Shown: one piece after another, positions 29,501-37,559 of the stretch
Position numbering within the stretch: the first letter of the stretch is position 1
Layout of the letters: each line of letters opens with the position of its first letter
From: Planctomycetaceae bacterium
Lineage (GTDB): Bacteria > Planctomycetota > Planctomycetia > Planctomycetales > Planctomycetaceae
DNA length: 64,000 nt
Reading direction: 5' to 3'
Assembly (NCBI GenBank): GCA_014762625.1
Contig: JABURQ010000174.1
Location: 1-64,000 of the forward strand
Notes under the pieces: generated by a model
Told to the model about the DNA's origin: nothing
The model's input: only the letters and a program-made list of their open reading frames with translations
Databases searched by the model: none
Translations under genes and position numbers: made by a program

Positions 29501-29963
29501 TTTTGCTGAGTTGCGTACTAATGAGAGCTGTTGAGAAAACAAAGGCGAAGAAAAAAAACCAAGCTCGAAGGGTATCGACTGAAGAAAAATATCCGTCTTG
29601 ATCGCCGATGAATCGACTTGCTACAAAGAATATTCCCAATCCCAAAAGACTCGAGAGAAGGACCCAACTCACCTTGAGTCCGAGCACCAGCCAGGGATTC
29701 GTCGGCAGCACACGCAGCCAGCGGTCGGTCTCCTGTTCCTTCTCGGAAGCATAGAGGAGTGATGTACTGGCCAGGAGGTAAAATAGTGTTGTCAGCACTC
29801 CGCCGGTGAACAGTTCCGAATGGGAAAGGTTCATGTTGTTCGGGCGAAGGGACTGAATCAGCACCATTCCCACCAGATAGAGAGAAATCACCAGCAACCA
29901 CAGTCCGCGCTGCGTCCGGTATTCCTTCCAGAAGAGATGTTTGGCTTGCGCGTAGGCGTTCAT
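26529..29963 (-). CDS. Giant ABC-2-type permease protein, copy 1
   Basis: An 1144-residue membrane protein starting MNAYAQAKHLFWKEYRTQR. Like its downstream paralogue it has two ABC-2-like membrane blocks (about residues 20-230 and 260-590) with the loop SEKEQETDRWLRVLPTNP between the second and third helices. After these comes a soluble C-terminal region of about 530 residues containing WKHHIAVVRYARRFTEQ, matching WKAHQALLNFHCHLSQ in the paralogue. Both ends of the gene overlap its neighbours by 4 bases. The shared layout shows a tandem duplication and divergence, probably giving a heterodimeric transporter. The substrate is unknown. Confidence 0.83.
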   Translation of the reverse strand: MNAYAQAKHLFWKEYRTQRGLWLLVISLYLVGMVLIQSLRPNNMNLSHSELFTGGVLTTLFYLLASTSLLYASEKEQETDRWLRVLPTNPWLVLGLKVSWVLLSSLLGLGIFFVASRFIGDQDGYFSSVDTLRAWFFFFAFVFSTALISTQLSKNVLSAIGLTIALLIMLLFGTIYLFQEFLAPFLRSGSATGDFLRAHPRIADNLVWIPCIIWALIPLELNRRWFRDSDFSWRWSWRLTRAKTLAIALEDAPYSSQSRRLVWKEWQSAHLWLPCLFAFSFFFVNLTHIGPGPFSAEHRFIFFAINMCLIPLLAGFASCRRDQSQDRYRFLGNRGVNSNRILWTKHAVWMSGCLLILLFASFFVWTSSKQVDSHRQMDFAGSLYLIPISTGLLPSAMVERLNSSLIPAIQFWACLSLLFYALGHWFSISHKQPVLSLMLALFTSIFLGGCVIFYYALGVPLFILTIVPSVALFSISFLWGEDWLADRRERRDLLRPYWYGLLGIWTVITLLESWRVMEIPWSTTIDTSGLYNLPVVYGVLCFLGLLFIAAVLLTRDWFRNHFRTSAGKSMLAPRRDFQTQKVVIGFLIFHNLGCLAIVQGHQAIQNWHWDQNTELVVADIYRLDDEDKKEDLYTVAEDAIGSPLPFDDQLPAGVRPTGQVLASLTWDSWAEVTPEQKTWYRENRDTLKLFWEADEAGILHSNFLNYGFVGIPHPAGYDSHVVNQTYSFFERHMKVLHLVRLEALRLEHEGQLEESWKHHIAVVRYARRFTEQNFASVRWTALDWLERVMLNHDLCRWMAREEQTPELLARAARELSEEIRSFPSLEENTTRESVWTLSLTEEIPSWALVMEENLGAGMPWEKQRIEAMLYEQTRLAQSLARQIDNQQVHSEITGESPQNPTMTYTFEQYYHSALFGQPFLPKIVLQPRSGQHSLQMSLITSASRPAPPRQKSEFDWYQSGPPGKQESSLFEVKVPQFSTITQMTNDHLTEVLVSELDFWRTYRIVLSNFAIYSYRAETGHFPGALFQLKGTRTEELFDPILPPVAVNTVEPEPDQLTWIAGILQYDANIRSYKADYNWFHASKWPQPEYNLGDTPDRKPMTPLIAPEPKKPHPEEFLPEYGFGMGQEFTPNVRPITPQSSEAQP

Positions 29964-30895
29964 GCCGAGATCTCCGGTTCGGTGTGGGGAGCTTGTTCAT
30001 TCTTTTTACGGATTTCGCCCAACATATAACCGACGAAGATCTCTTCCAGTGAAGGTGTCCGCCGTTCGAGATGCACGGTCTGTGGTTGATTTTCGAGCGT
30101 CGCCATCTGCGAGGGAGTCATGTCACGTACGAGATGGACCGATTGCCGTCCGTCGTGGCGAGAGGCGATCTGTTTGTCGGCGAAGGGAAACTCGAACCGA
30201 TCCTCGGAGTCGTGCGTGATGACCAGTTCGAGGACTTCGTTCTTGAGCACTTCCAGTCGGTCGTAGGTGAGCAGTTCCGATTGTCGCATGATGGCGACCG
30301 AATCGGCGACCCGCTCCACTTCGTGAATCTGGTGACTGGCAAGCAGAACGGTCCGTCCTTCCGCCGCCACATCGACCATACTTTCCAGAAACTCCCGCCT
30401 CACGACGGCGTCCAGGCCGGACGTCGGTTCGTCGAGGATGAGGAGTTCCGGTTTGTGAGCCATGGCCAGCGCGAGCGAGACTTTCGCCTGCATCCCGCGG
30501 GAGAGATTCTTGATCTTTTCCGTCTCGGGAAGATGAAACGCTTTCACCATCTCGGCATATTCTTCGAGGTAGCCGTGCGGGTAGAACCCCGAAGCGAACC
30601 AACCGATTTCGGTGACCGTCATCCAGTCATAGAGGGCCGGCTTGTCGGGAACGTAACCGATGCGTCGCCGGATTTCCTGACTCTGCCGTCGCGAGTCCAT
30701 CCCGAGGACCGCCGATTCCCCGACATCGGGTCTCAGGAGCCCGAGCAGAATCTTGATGGTGGTCGATTTCCCGGCTCCGTTGTCTCCGAGGAGAGCGACC
30801 ACCTGTCCGGGAGTCGCTTCGAGGGACAATCCTTCGACGGCGATTTTCTTGCCGAACTTCTTGCTAATGTTGCGGAGTGAAATAACAGGTCTCAT
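29960..30895 (-). CDS. ABC transporter ATP-binding protein (ABC-2 export type)
   Basis: A 311-residue ABC ATPase. Walker A is GDNGAGKST (residues 37-45), the signature is NLSRGMQAKVSLALAMAH, and Walker B is LLILDEPTSGLDAVVRR. The H-loop reads TVLLASHQIHEVER. A C-terminal extension of about 90 residues (LVITHDSEDRFEFPF onward) is typical of YtrB-like ATPases. It is overlapped by the GntR regulator upstream and the first permease downstream (both 4-base ATGA). It powers the two giant permeases. Regulation is presumably through the GntR protein and its operator at 31321. Confidence 0.94.
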   Translation of the reverse strand: MRPVISLRNISKKFGKKIAVEGLSLEATPGQVVALLGDNGAGKSTTIKILLGLLRPDVGESAVLGMDSRRQSQEIRRRIGYVPDKPALYDWMTVTEIGWFASGFYPHGYLEEYAEMVKAFHLPETEKIKNLSRGMQAKVSLALAMAHKPELLILDEPTSGLDAVVRREFLESMVDVAAEGRTVLLASHQIHEVERVADSVAIMRQSELLTYDRLEVLKNEVLELVITHDSEDRFEFPFADKQIASRHDGRQSVHLVRDMTPSQMATLENQPQTVHLERRTPSLEEIFVGYMLGEIRKKNEQAPHTEPEISA

Positions 30896-31290
30896 GCGGT
30901 GTCTCCTTCAGACTGGGAGAGTTGTTGCAACAGATCGTTGACGTGTTGTTTGATGGCGGTCGCGGAGAGACCGCTTTGACGGGCTTCGTGCAGCACCGAT
31001 TCGAGTCGATCGCGAATGAGCGACTCCCGATCGGCCTGACAGACTGATTTGGCGTTTTCGGTGATTTCGAGGCCGGTGCCGCGAACCGTCGCCAGAACGC
31101 CGTCGTTTTGCAGATCGCGGTAAGCGCGGGCCACCGTATTGGGATTCACCGCTAGCTGTTTCGAGAGTTCGCGAACCGAAGGAACGAGTTCTCCGGAACG
31201 GAGTACACCGCGGGCGACAGCAAATTTCATTTGCCGGGCGATCTGATCGTAGATCGCGATGCCGTTATGGGCGTCGATAAGAAAGTGCAT
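30892..31290 (-). CDS. GntR-family repressor, YtrA type
   Basis: A 132-residue short GntR regulator: N-terminal winged helix IYDQIARQMKFAVARGVLRSGELVPSVRELSKQLAVNPNTVARAYRDLQNDGVLATVRGTG, then a compact dimerising C-terminal of about 55 residues. This small C-domain marks the YtrA subfamily, which typically represses an adjacent ABC exporter operon. It is the first gene of a four-gene operon with ATGA junctions throughout. A palindromic site 30 bases upstream of its start fits an autoregulatory operator. Confidence 0.93.
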   Translation of the reverse strand: MHFLIDAHNGIAIYDQIARQMKFAVARGVLRSGELVPSVRELSKQLAVNPNTVARAYRDLQNDGVLATVRGTGLEITENAKSVCQADRESLIRDRLESVLHEARQSGLSATAIKQHVNDLLQQLSQSEGDTA

Positions 31291-31320
31291 GGCCGGGAAT
31301 TCCCTTTGAATTCATCAAGT

Positions 31321-31338
31321 GTACCACCGTGATAGTAC
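31321..31338. promoter_or_regulatory. Candidate YtrA-type operator
   Basis: GTACCA, six bases, then TAGTAC: an inverted repeat with one mismatch (GTACCA against GTACTA). Its place just upstream of the GntR gene and its form agree with operators known for YtrA-type GntR proteins. It could also affect the divergent EamA gene, whose start is 136 bases away. Confidence 0.5.
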
Positions 31339-31473
31339 GGTATCTTCAGGTGACAAATTCGTCAAGAAAATTTCTGCTTTGTCGGGCCTCCCGCCGGTCA
31401 GTCGGGAGGAATGTGACGCCCTAACCGCTATGATTCATTGAACTTTGGAATTTTGAGAAAATCCTGGAAACCC

Positions 31474-32457
31474 ATGTCTGATCTGAAATCCCCCTCGCGT
31501 TCGCTGTCGTTGACGGCGATTCTCCTGGCGTCGTTGATCGCGATCTTGTGGGGGTTGAATTCGGTGGCGGTCCGTTATTCGGTCGATGAACTGCCGCCGG
31601 TTTTTGTCGCGGGACTCCGATTTCTGATCGGGGCGGTCTTTATGATCGGATGGTGTCGCTGGGAAGGGAGCCGCCTGCAGCTCCACAAAACGGACATCTT
31701 GCCGTGTGCGATCGTTGGTGTGTTATTATTCGTCCAGATTTCACTCTTCAATGCGGGAGTGGAGTGGTCGACGGCGTCCCACGGTAGTTTGTACGTCAAT
31801 ACGTTCGTCTTCTGGGTGATTGCGATCGAGCACTTCATCACTAAAGCGGATCGCCTGACTCCTCGGAAGATACTAGGTCTCTGTCTGGCGGCGGGGAGTG
31901 TGGTGCTGTTAATTGGAGCCACCGATCGTTCTCACGGTCCCCAGGTCGAGAGAGACGTGCCGACGCTACGCGGTGATTTGATTCTCTGTCTCAGTGCGTT
32001 TTTTCTGGGGGTGAAGATTGTGGCGACGAAGCTGTCGCTGAAAACCGTCTCGCCGGGAACGCTTATTTTCTGGCAATCGTTGATCGGAACGGCGTTGTTT
32101 TTTGCCTGGAGTCTGGCATTTGAAGAGATTGCCTGGCGCGAAACGACCTGGCCGACCTGGGTGAGTGTGCTCTATCAGGGAACGATCGTTGCGGGACTCT
32201 GTTTTGCGGTGCAGGCGCGGTTGATGCAGACGTATTCAGCATCGCAGATCTCGGTATTTGCGTTCATCACGCCGCTCTCGGGGGTGGCGGCGGGAGTCTG
32301 GATGCGGGACGACCGGATGTCTTCGTGGCTGTTATTGGCGGCGATCGGAATCGCCGCGGGGATCTACTTCGTCAATCGTCCAGAGGCGAAGCCATCTCAA
32401 TCCGCTGAGGAAACTTTGGGGGAAGAGAGATCGGGAACGGGGACCGAGATTGACTGA
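31474..32457 (+). CDS. EamA/DMT-family transporter
   Basis: A 327-residue drug/metabolite transporter of about ten membrane helices in two EamA repeats. The first repeat opens with LASLIAILWGLNSVAVRYSVDELPPVFVAGLRFLIGAV and the second with GDLILCLSAFFLGVKIVATKLSLKTVSPGTLIFWQSLIG; the repeats end with the typical ISVFAFITPLSGVAAGVWM. The ATG at 31474 follows GGAAA and is preferred over the TTG at 31438. The substrate cannot be read from the sequence. Its 3' end overlaps the convergent lipoprotein gene by 61 bases. Confidence 0.9.
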   Translation: MSDLKSPSRSLSLTAILLASLIAILWGLNSVAVRYSVDELPPVFVAGLRFLIGAVFMIGWCRWEGSRLQLHKTDILPCAIVGVLLFVQISLFNAGVEWSTASHGSLYVNTFVFWVIAIEHFITKADRLTPRKILGLCLAAGSVVLLIGATDRSHGPQVERDVPTLRGDLILCLSAFFLGVKIVATKLSLKTVSPGTLIFWQSLIGTALFFAWSLAFEEIAWRETTWPTWVSVLYQGTIVAGLCFAVQARLMQTYSASQISVFAFITPLSGVAAGVWMRDDRMSSWLLLAAIGIAAGIYFVNRPEAKPSQSAEETLGEERSGTGTEID

Positions 32458-34493
32458 CGGACTCGCAGATTGCGGGTATCCTGCACGAAAACGACGAGAT
32501 GCAGGTTCTTCATCTCCAGCGGCGCGTCGGGAATATTGACGCTACGCTCCGTGCGCAGTTTTTCGAGGTCAGCATTGATTGAGGCGCGAATCTCGTCCAG
32601 ATCGATCTTTCCGGCGTAGGAGAGGCTCGCTCCTTTGGGGGGCTCTCCCTGACTCGGCGTATAGACATGTCGCACGACCATTTCGTGGAACGGGACCTGG
32701 TTGGGGCCTCGATAGTGGACGATTTCTTCGGCCAGAACGACATTCAATCGCCAGCGTTCGTTGATCTCTTTCGCGTCCACATGTGCCTCAAACGAAGCGA
32801 CTCCTTCCCCTTCCGGTGTGACCTTGGCCTTGAGATCAAGAGTCGGCGGGATTTTCAATTCTTCCACGATTTCGTCGGCCAGACGGATGATCGTCGTCTC
32901 GGCGACGGATGCCGGCCCAGACGTTCCTTCAACGCTACGACCGTCAACGAAGTAGGCGGGAGTTCCACCCGCTCCATAGTAGTGGAAACGACCGACCGAG
33001 CCTTCAACCGTGAGTGGATCGGCAGCGGGGACGTGAAGGTGATATTGTAGAAAGGTGACCCGTTCGGCGGGTAATTGCTGTTTGAGCCGCGAGAATGCAA
33101 TATCGGACGCGATACAGGGAAGGCAGGCAGTGCTGGTAAACAGTTCGACCAGAACCTGTTTCTGATTATCCTCGGGAATCGTTAACTCGGGAAATTCATA
33201 GGAACTGAGAAACTCGAGATAGTTGTCTTCGATCGCCTTCGACAATTCCTCTTCGGTATGTCCGGTCTCCTCCCACAGTTCTGTGAGTTGCTGGGAAGTG
33301 GGAGTCACTTCGGCGGCGTACATCTGGAACTGATTCAAATAAAAGGAGTCGAGTCCGGGGATGCTGACGTAATCGAGATACCATTCCAGAGCCGCCTCGT
33401 CGTCTCCGACCTCTTGCAAGGCCTCGGCGGTCGCCCGCATAAAATTGAAATTGAAAAGGTTGTCTTGTCGGATTTCCTCTAATTGGTCGATGATCTCTGC
33501 GCGGTTGTCTGGCGAGGAGGCCCGCAACTCTTCTACGGTTTGAATCGTTTTGATTTCTTCTTCCATGTTATCGAGTACGAACTGGTGCTGTTCTTCCCAC
33601 ATCGGCTCGGTAAATTCTCCCTCCAGAGAGGTGCGCACCGACTCCAGATAGTCGGCGTGACGAAACACGCTCGCCATCGCGACGAGCGTGTTCAGTCGCG
33701 AATATTGTTTGAGCCGGTTTCCCCACGGCTCGAGTGTTTTGTCGATCAACTCGAAAACGACTTTAATCTGGTCCAGGTCGGCATCTCTGGGGACGACCTG
33801 ACTGGTCAGGCTGTAAATCGCGTTGATTGTTAGCGGCGATTCGGGATGTTCTTCGATGAAGGTCACCAGTTGATCCCAGTCTCCTCCCTCCTTGAGAATA
33901 TCGGTCAATTCGAAGAAACCTTCGGCAAGCGACGGTTGAGGCTCGGATTGGAGTTGTTTCGTGGGACGCACCATGCGGGCGGGGAAACAACGTCCCTCCG
34001 CGTTGAGAATGTTGCCGAAGATGATGCCCTCTTTCAGTTGACCGGCAAAAAGTTGAAACTGCCCGTCGCGTGAAAACTGAAACTGGACCGTTTGCTCGGT
34101 CACTGTGGAGGGACCGGCTTCCAGTTTACCGCCTGCTTTGGTGGGCTGGAGGATGACGACCTTCAAATTTTCCATGGAGGGGTTTTTTTGATCTCTCGCC
34201 ACCACTCCCACCATCGCCACAGGGATTTCGTTTTGTTCCTGTGTGAGGCAGAGGATCCATCCTCCCGCGACGTTTTCGGCGCTCCGGTCAAGTTCAAACT
34301 CGAAACCGTCCTGCCGTTCTTCCTGGTCGGCGAGCGATTCGGTACCAGCGGCTGCACTCGATTCAGAGTCCGGACCGTTTCCGGACGACGAGGCGTCATC
34401 CGACCCGGAGCAACCCGCCAACGCGAAACAGAGAATCAGGAACGCCGGCAGACGAAAATACGAACAGAGCATGGAATATCTCACGATGGACAT
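32397..34493 (-). CDS. Lipoprotein with thioredoxin-like domain
   Basis: A 698-residue predicted lipoprotein: hydrophobic FRLPAFLILCFALAG before Cys28, followed by a Ser/Asp/Gly linker. The middle part is helical and TPR-like (NAIYSLTSQVVPRDADLDQ, MRATAEALQEVGDDEAALEWYLDYV). A thioredoxin-like domain lies near residue 450: VELFTSTACLPCIASDIAFSRL with the CxxC at Cys457-Cys460, then GTPAYFVDGRS with the cis-Pro. A beta-rich C-terminal domain follows. This is the layout of extracytoplasmic DUF1223-like or thiol-redox proteins. The ATG at 34493 is used; ATG at 34472 is possible. The substrate is unknown. Confidence 0.82.
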   Translation of the reverse strand: MSIVRYSMLCSYFRLPAFLILCFALAGCSGSDDASSSGNGPDSESSAAAGTESLADQEERQDGFEFELDRSAENVAGGWILCLTQEQNEIPVAMVGVVARDQKNPSMENLKVVILQPTKAGGKLEAGPSTVTEQTVQFQFSRDGQFQLFAGQLKEGIIFGNILNAEGRCFPARMVRPTKQLQSEPQPSLAEGFFELTDILKEGGDWDQLVTFIEEHPESPLTINAIYSLTSQVVPRDADLDQIKVVFELIDKTLEPWGNRLKQYSRLNTLVAMASVFRHADYLESVRTSLEGEFTEPMWEEQHQFVLDNMEEEIKTIQTVEELRASSPDNRAEIIDQLEEIRQDNLFNFNFMRATAEALQEVGDDEAALEWYLDYVSIPGLDSFYLNQFQMYAAEVTPTSQQLTELWEETGHTEEELSKAIEDNYLEFLSSYEFPELTIPEDNQKQVLVELFTSTACLPCIASDIAFSRLKQQLPAERVTFLQYHLHVPAADPLTVEGSVGRFHYYGAGGTPAYFVDGRSVEGTSGPASVAETTIIRLADEIVEELKIPPTLDLKAKVTPEGEGVASFEAHVDAKEINERWRLNVVLAEEIVHYRGPNQVPFHEMVVRHVYTPSQGEPPKGASLSYAGKIDLDEIRASINADLEKLRTERSVNIPDAPLEMKNLHLVVFVQDTRNLRVRQSISVPVPDLSSPKVSSAD

Positions 34494-34720
34494 TGAAAAC
34501 GGGTGGAAAAGGTGAAAACCCCACGATAGCGACCTCATGCCGGAGACGAAACGTTGCCGGGATGAAAGTCGGGGGATCTCAACAGGATCTACGAGCGAAC
34601 TGACCGGAATCTCGAAAGAAAATGCCGAAAATCCCGGATTACAAGCAAAATGAAGCCTCAAAACGTGGTGAGATCGCTTCCGCGATTCGCCGACAGTTTT
34701 CAATTCCACGTTCCCGCTTT

Positions 34721-36019
34721 ATGATGCCTCTCATGAAACCGAAACGCTCTTCCCGCCGCCGACCCACCAGCCAGTCGGGCCTCCCTTCCCGAAACCTCGA
34801 AACGATCCCGGATCGCAACGTGGCGACAGCCGAGGTTCGGGGGAAATATCTCCCCCCCTTCATCTATCGGAAACAAATTCGCAATATCGAAGGGCATCCC
34901 GAGATGGGCGATTTGATCCGCCTGTCACTCGAAGACAAACGTTTGAACGGGTGGGGATTGTTCAATCCCAAATCCGAACGCCGGATCCGAACGCTGGTTT
35001 ATACCCCGGAATTCCCCGCCGATTTCTGGTCCCGGACACTCAAAGACGCCGTCCAGTACCGCACCCGATTTCTGAATCTCGAACAACAGACGGAAGCGTG
35101 GCGTGTGATTCACGCTGAGGCGGACGGCTTGCCGGGACTGATGGTCGATCGCTACGGAGACGTCCTGTCGGCGGAGGTCTTTATCCCCGGCATGCTGCAA
35201 CGTTGCGAACCAATCCTCCAGGAACTTCACGAGTTGTTGGGGACTCGACATCATATCATTCGCTGCGCTCCCGAGACGATGAAGCAGGAAGGGTTCAGCG
35301 TGTTGCCGCATCGGAGTGCCGATTGTCCCGACTCTCGCACAATCCGCGAGCAGGGAGTCTCTTTTCGCGTGGAGTTCGAAGAAGGGCATAAAACGGGGTT
35401 CTTTTGCGACCAGCGCGAAAACCGCGTGCGTCTGGGAGAATTCTGTCGAGGCAAACATGTGCTCGATCTCTGTTGCTACACCGGCGGATTCGCCGTTCAC
35501 GCCGCGAAAGCGGGGGCCAGATCGGTGACGGCGGTCGATCTCGACGAAATGGCCATCGGGCTCGCCCGTAAAAACGCCAATCTGAATAAGGCGAACGTGA
35601 AATTCACCCACGCGGATATCTTTTCGTGGATGAGAGACGTCGTACAGTCGGGAAAAACTTTCGACGTCATCGTCCTCGATCCGCCGAAATTGATTCACGG
35701 TCGCCATGAATTGGATGCGGGACGCAAGACGCACTTCGATATGAATCGTCTCGCCATGCAGTTGCTGGCGCCGCGGGGAACGTTCCTCACTTGCACCTGT
35801 TCGGGGCTGTTGGGGACCGACGATTTCCTCAAGCTGGTCTGTTCGGCGTCGATGCAGGCAGGAACCCCGCTCCCCGACGGTAAAGATTCCAATGCTCTCC
35901 AAAGGGCGCCGCGGTCGATGCGTGTCTTTCATCGGAGCGGAGCGGCCGCCGACCATCCCGTCGGCAGTCACGCCCCCGAAACCCGCTATCTCGATGCGAT
36001 CTGGTGCCGGTTTGATTGA
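34721..36019 (+). CDS. rlmI: RlmI-type 23S rRNA (cytosine-C5) methyltransferase
   Basis: A 432-residue class I methyltransferase of the RlmI/YccW family. An N-terminal PUA-like region (VRGKYLPPFIYRKQIRNIEGHPEMGDLIRLSLED) precedes an EEHR-like part (WRVIHAEADGLPGLMVDRYGDVLSAEVF). The SAM-binding motif is KHVLDLCCYTGGFAVHAAKAGA, with FDVIVLDPPKLIHGR and the catalytic-type CTCSGLL near the end. RlmI methylates C1962 in E. coli 23S rRNA; this member may target an equivalent base. The start is uncertain: ATGs lie at 34622, 34721, 34724 and 34733, none with a clear ribosome site. I use 34721 because the basic lead plus the PUA domain fits there. Confidence 0.86.
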   Translation: MMPLMKPKRSSRRRPTSQSGLPSRNLETIPDRNVATAEVRGKYLPPFIYRKQIRNIEGHPEMGDLIRLSLEDKRLNGWGLFNPKSERRIRTLVYTPEFPADFWSRTLKDAVQYRTRFLNLEQQTEAWRVIHAEADGLPGLMVDRYGDVLSAEVFIPGMLQRCEPILQELHELLGTRHHIIRCAPETMKQEGFSVLPHRSADCPDSRTIREQGVSFRVEFEEGHKTGFFCDQRENRVRLGEFCRGKHVLDLCCYTGGFAVHAAKAGARSVTAVDLDEMAIGLARKNANLNKANVKFTHADIFSWMRDVVQSGKTFDVIVLDPPKLIHGRHELDAGRKTHFDMNRLAMQLLAPRGTFLTCTCSGLLGTDDFLKLVCSASMQAGTPLPDGKDSNALQRAPRSMRVFHRSGAAADHPVGSHAPETRYLDAIWCRFD

Positions 36020-36119
36020 ATTCGGTTTTTTTCATTGCTAGCGTGAGTTCTCTCCAGCATTGACGTCTCAGACCGGGGCGGATTCTCGGTCCCTGCACAC
36101 AACAGGCGTGGAGGCATCA

Positions 36120-37529
36120 ATGCAGGTGGAAAATTTTGGCAGGAATGTGCGGTTTGAACCGCGCACTATTTGTATACCCGGTTCGGTCTCCGAGCTGATC
36201 GAGACCATCAACCGCGAAAAGCCGGAGCATATTCGAGTGATCGCTTCAGGGCATGCCTGGAGTCCTTTGATCGAGACAGACGATTTCCTCGTCGATTTGA
36301 AATTTCTCAATCAGGTCGAGGTGTTTGAAGAACACGGCGAAACATTGGTTCGGATCGGTGGCGGATGCCAAATAAAACATTTGATTGAGATCCTCAATCA
36401 ATCCGGTGTGACGCTCCCGTCAATTGGACTGATTACCGAGCAGCGAATTGCCGGAGCCATCTCAACAGGCACCCACGGGTCGGGAAAGCATAGCCTCTCT
36501 CATTACGTCCGATCGCTCTCAATCGTCTGTTACGAAGAGGAGTCTGAGGAAGCCGTCTTAAAGACGATTGACGCGGGGCCGGAACTGCAAGCTGCCCGGT
36601 GCTCGTTGGGGTGCCTGGGGATCATTGTCGAAGTCGTGATGCCCTGTATTCCCCAGTACCTCGTCGCTGAGGGGTGGACGGTCCATGAGAAATTCGAGGA
36701 CGCTTTTCAACGCGAAGCGATCTCGCCGTTACAACAGTTTTTCTTACTCCCCCATAGTTGGAAATATTATTGCCAGGAGCGGGTTGTTTCGCAGCGAACC
36801 TCTCGCTCGACCTTTGCCTGGCTGTACTCCATCTACTGGTGGCTATGTTTTGACCTGGGGATGCATTTAGGAATATTGTTGTCTGCACGCTGGTGTCGAT
36901 CGAAAACTCTGGTTCGATTCCTGTTTCGCCGCGTGGTTCCCATCTTCGTCCCTCGCTGGGGAGCGACGACCGATCGCAGCGATCGAATTCTGACCATGGA
37001 ACACGAGCTGTTTCGACATCTGGAACTGGAGTTGTTTGTGCTGGGGGAGAGTCTCTCTGCGGCTGCCGACTATGTAAAAAGGGTCTTGAGGTTTGCTGAT
37101 TCCGGGACGGATACGCTTACAGACGATGAGAAAAGGCAATTGGAAGAATGGGGTTTAGACGTTGCCTATCAATCGCTGAGAGAATCGTACACACACCACT
37201 ACCCCATCTGTTTCCGGAAAATCAAAGCCGATGAGACCATGATCTCGATGTCTTCCGGATCGGAGGTGACTTGGTACTCTCTCAGTCTGATCACCTATGT
37301 CGAACCGCGAGGACGGTTTTACGATCTGGCGACTTTTCTGACTCGCAGCATGGCGAGAATGTACGGAGCCCGGATTCACTGGGGAAAATGGTTTCCGAAG
37401 GAACACGTTGAGGTGATTTCGAATTATCCTCGTCTGGAGGAGTTCCGAACGGTAGCTCAGAAATATGATCCTCGAGAAGTCTTCCGAAACGAATTCATCG
37501 ATCGAGTCATATTCGACAATGAACAGTAA
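36120..37529 (+). CDS. FAD-binding lactone oxidase family protein
   Basis: A 469-residue flavoprotein of the VAO/PCMH superfamily, similar to D-arabinono- or L-gulono-1,4-lactone oxidases. The FAD domain shows IRVIASGHAWSPLIETDDFLVDL, LVRIGGGCQIKHLIEILNQSG and AGAISTGTHGSGKHSLSHYVRSL, the Gly-Thr-His-Gly loop being diagnostic. The end carries RMYGARIHWGKWFPKEHVEV with a final DPREVFRNEFID, the C-terminal mark of the ALO family. The ATG at 36120 has GAGG five bases upstream. A Trp-rich hydrophobic stretch at about residues 235-260 may contact the membrane. The actual substrate is unknown. Confidence 0.88.
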   Translation: MQVENFGRNVRFEPRTICIPGSVSELIETINREKPEHIRVIASGHAWSPLIETDDFLVDLKFLNQVEVFEEHGETLVRIGGGCQIKHLIEILNQSGVTLPSIGLITEQRIAGAISTGTHGSGKHSLSHYVRSLSIVCYEEESEEAVLKTIDAGPELQAARCSLGCLGIIVEVVMPCIPQYLVAEGWTVHEKFEDAFQREAISPLQQFFLLPHSWKYYCQERVVSQRTSRSTFAWLYSIYWWLCFDLGMHLGILLSARWCRSKTLVRFLFRRVVPIFVPRWGATTDRSDRILTMEHELFRHLELELFVLGESLSAAADYVKRVLRFADSGTDTLTDDEKRQLEEWGLDVAYQSLRESYTHHYPICFRKIKADETMISMSSGSEVTWYSLSLITYVEPRGRFYDLATFLTRSMARMYGARIHWGKWFPKEHVEVISNYPRLEEFRTVAQKYDPREVFRNEFIDRVIFDNEQ

Positions 37530-37559
37530 TGCAATCTGACGCGGATCATACGTCAGCAC

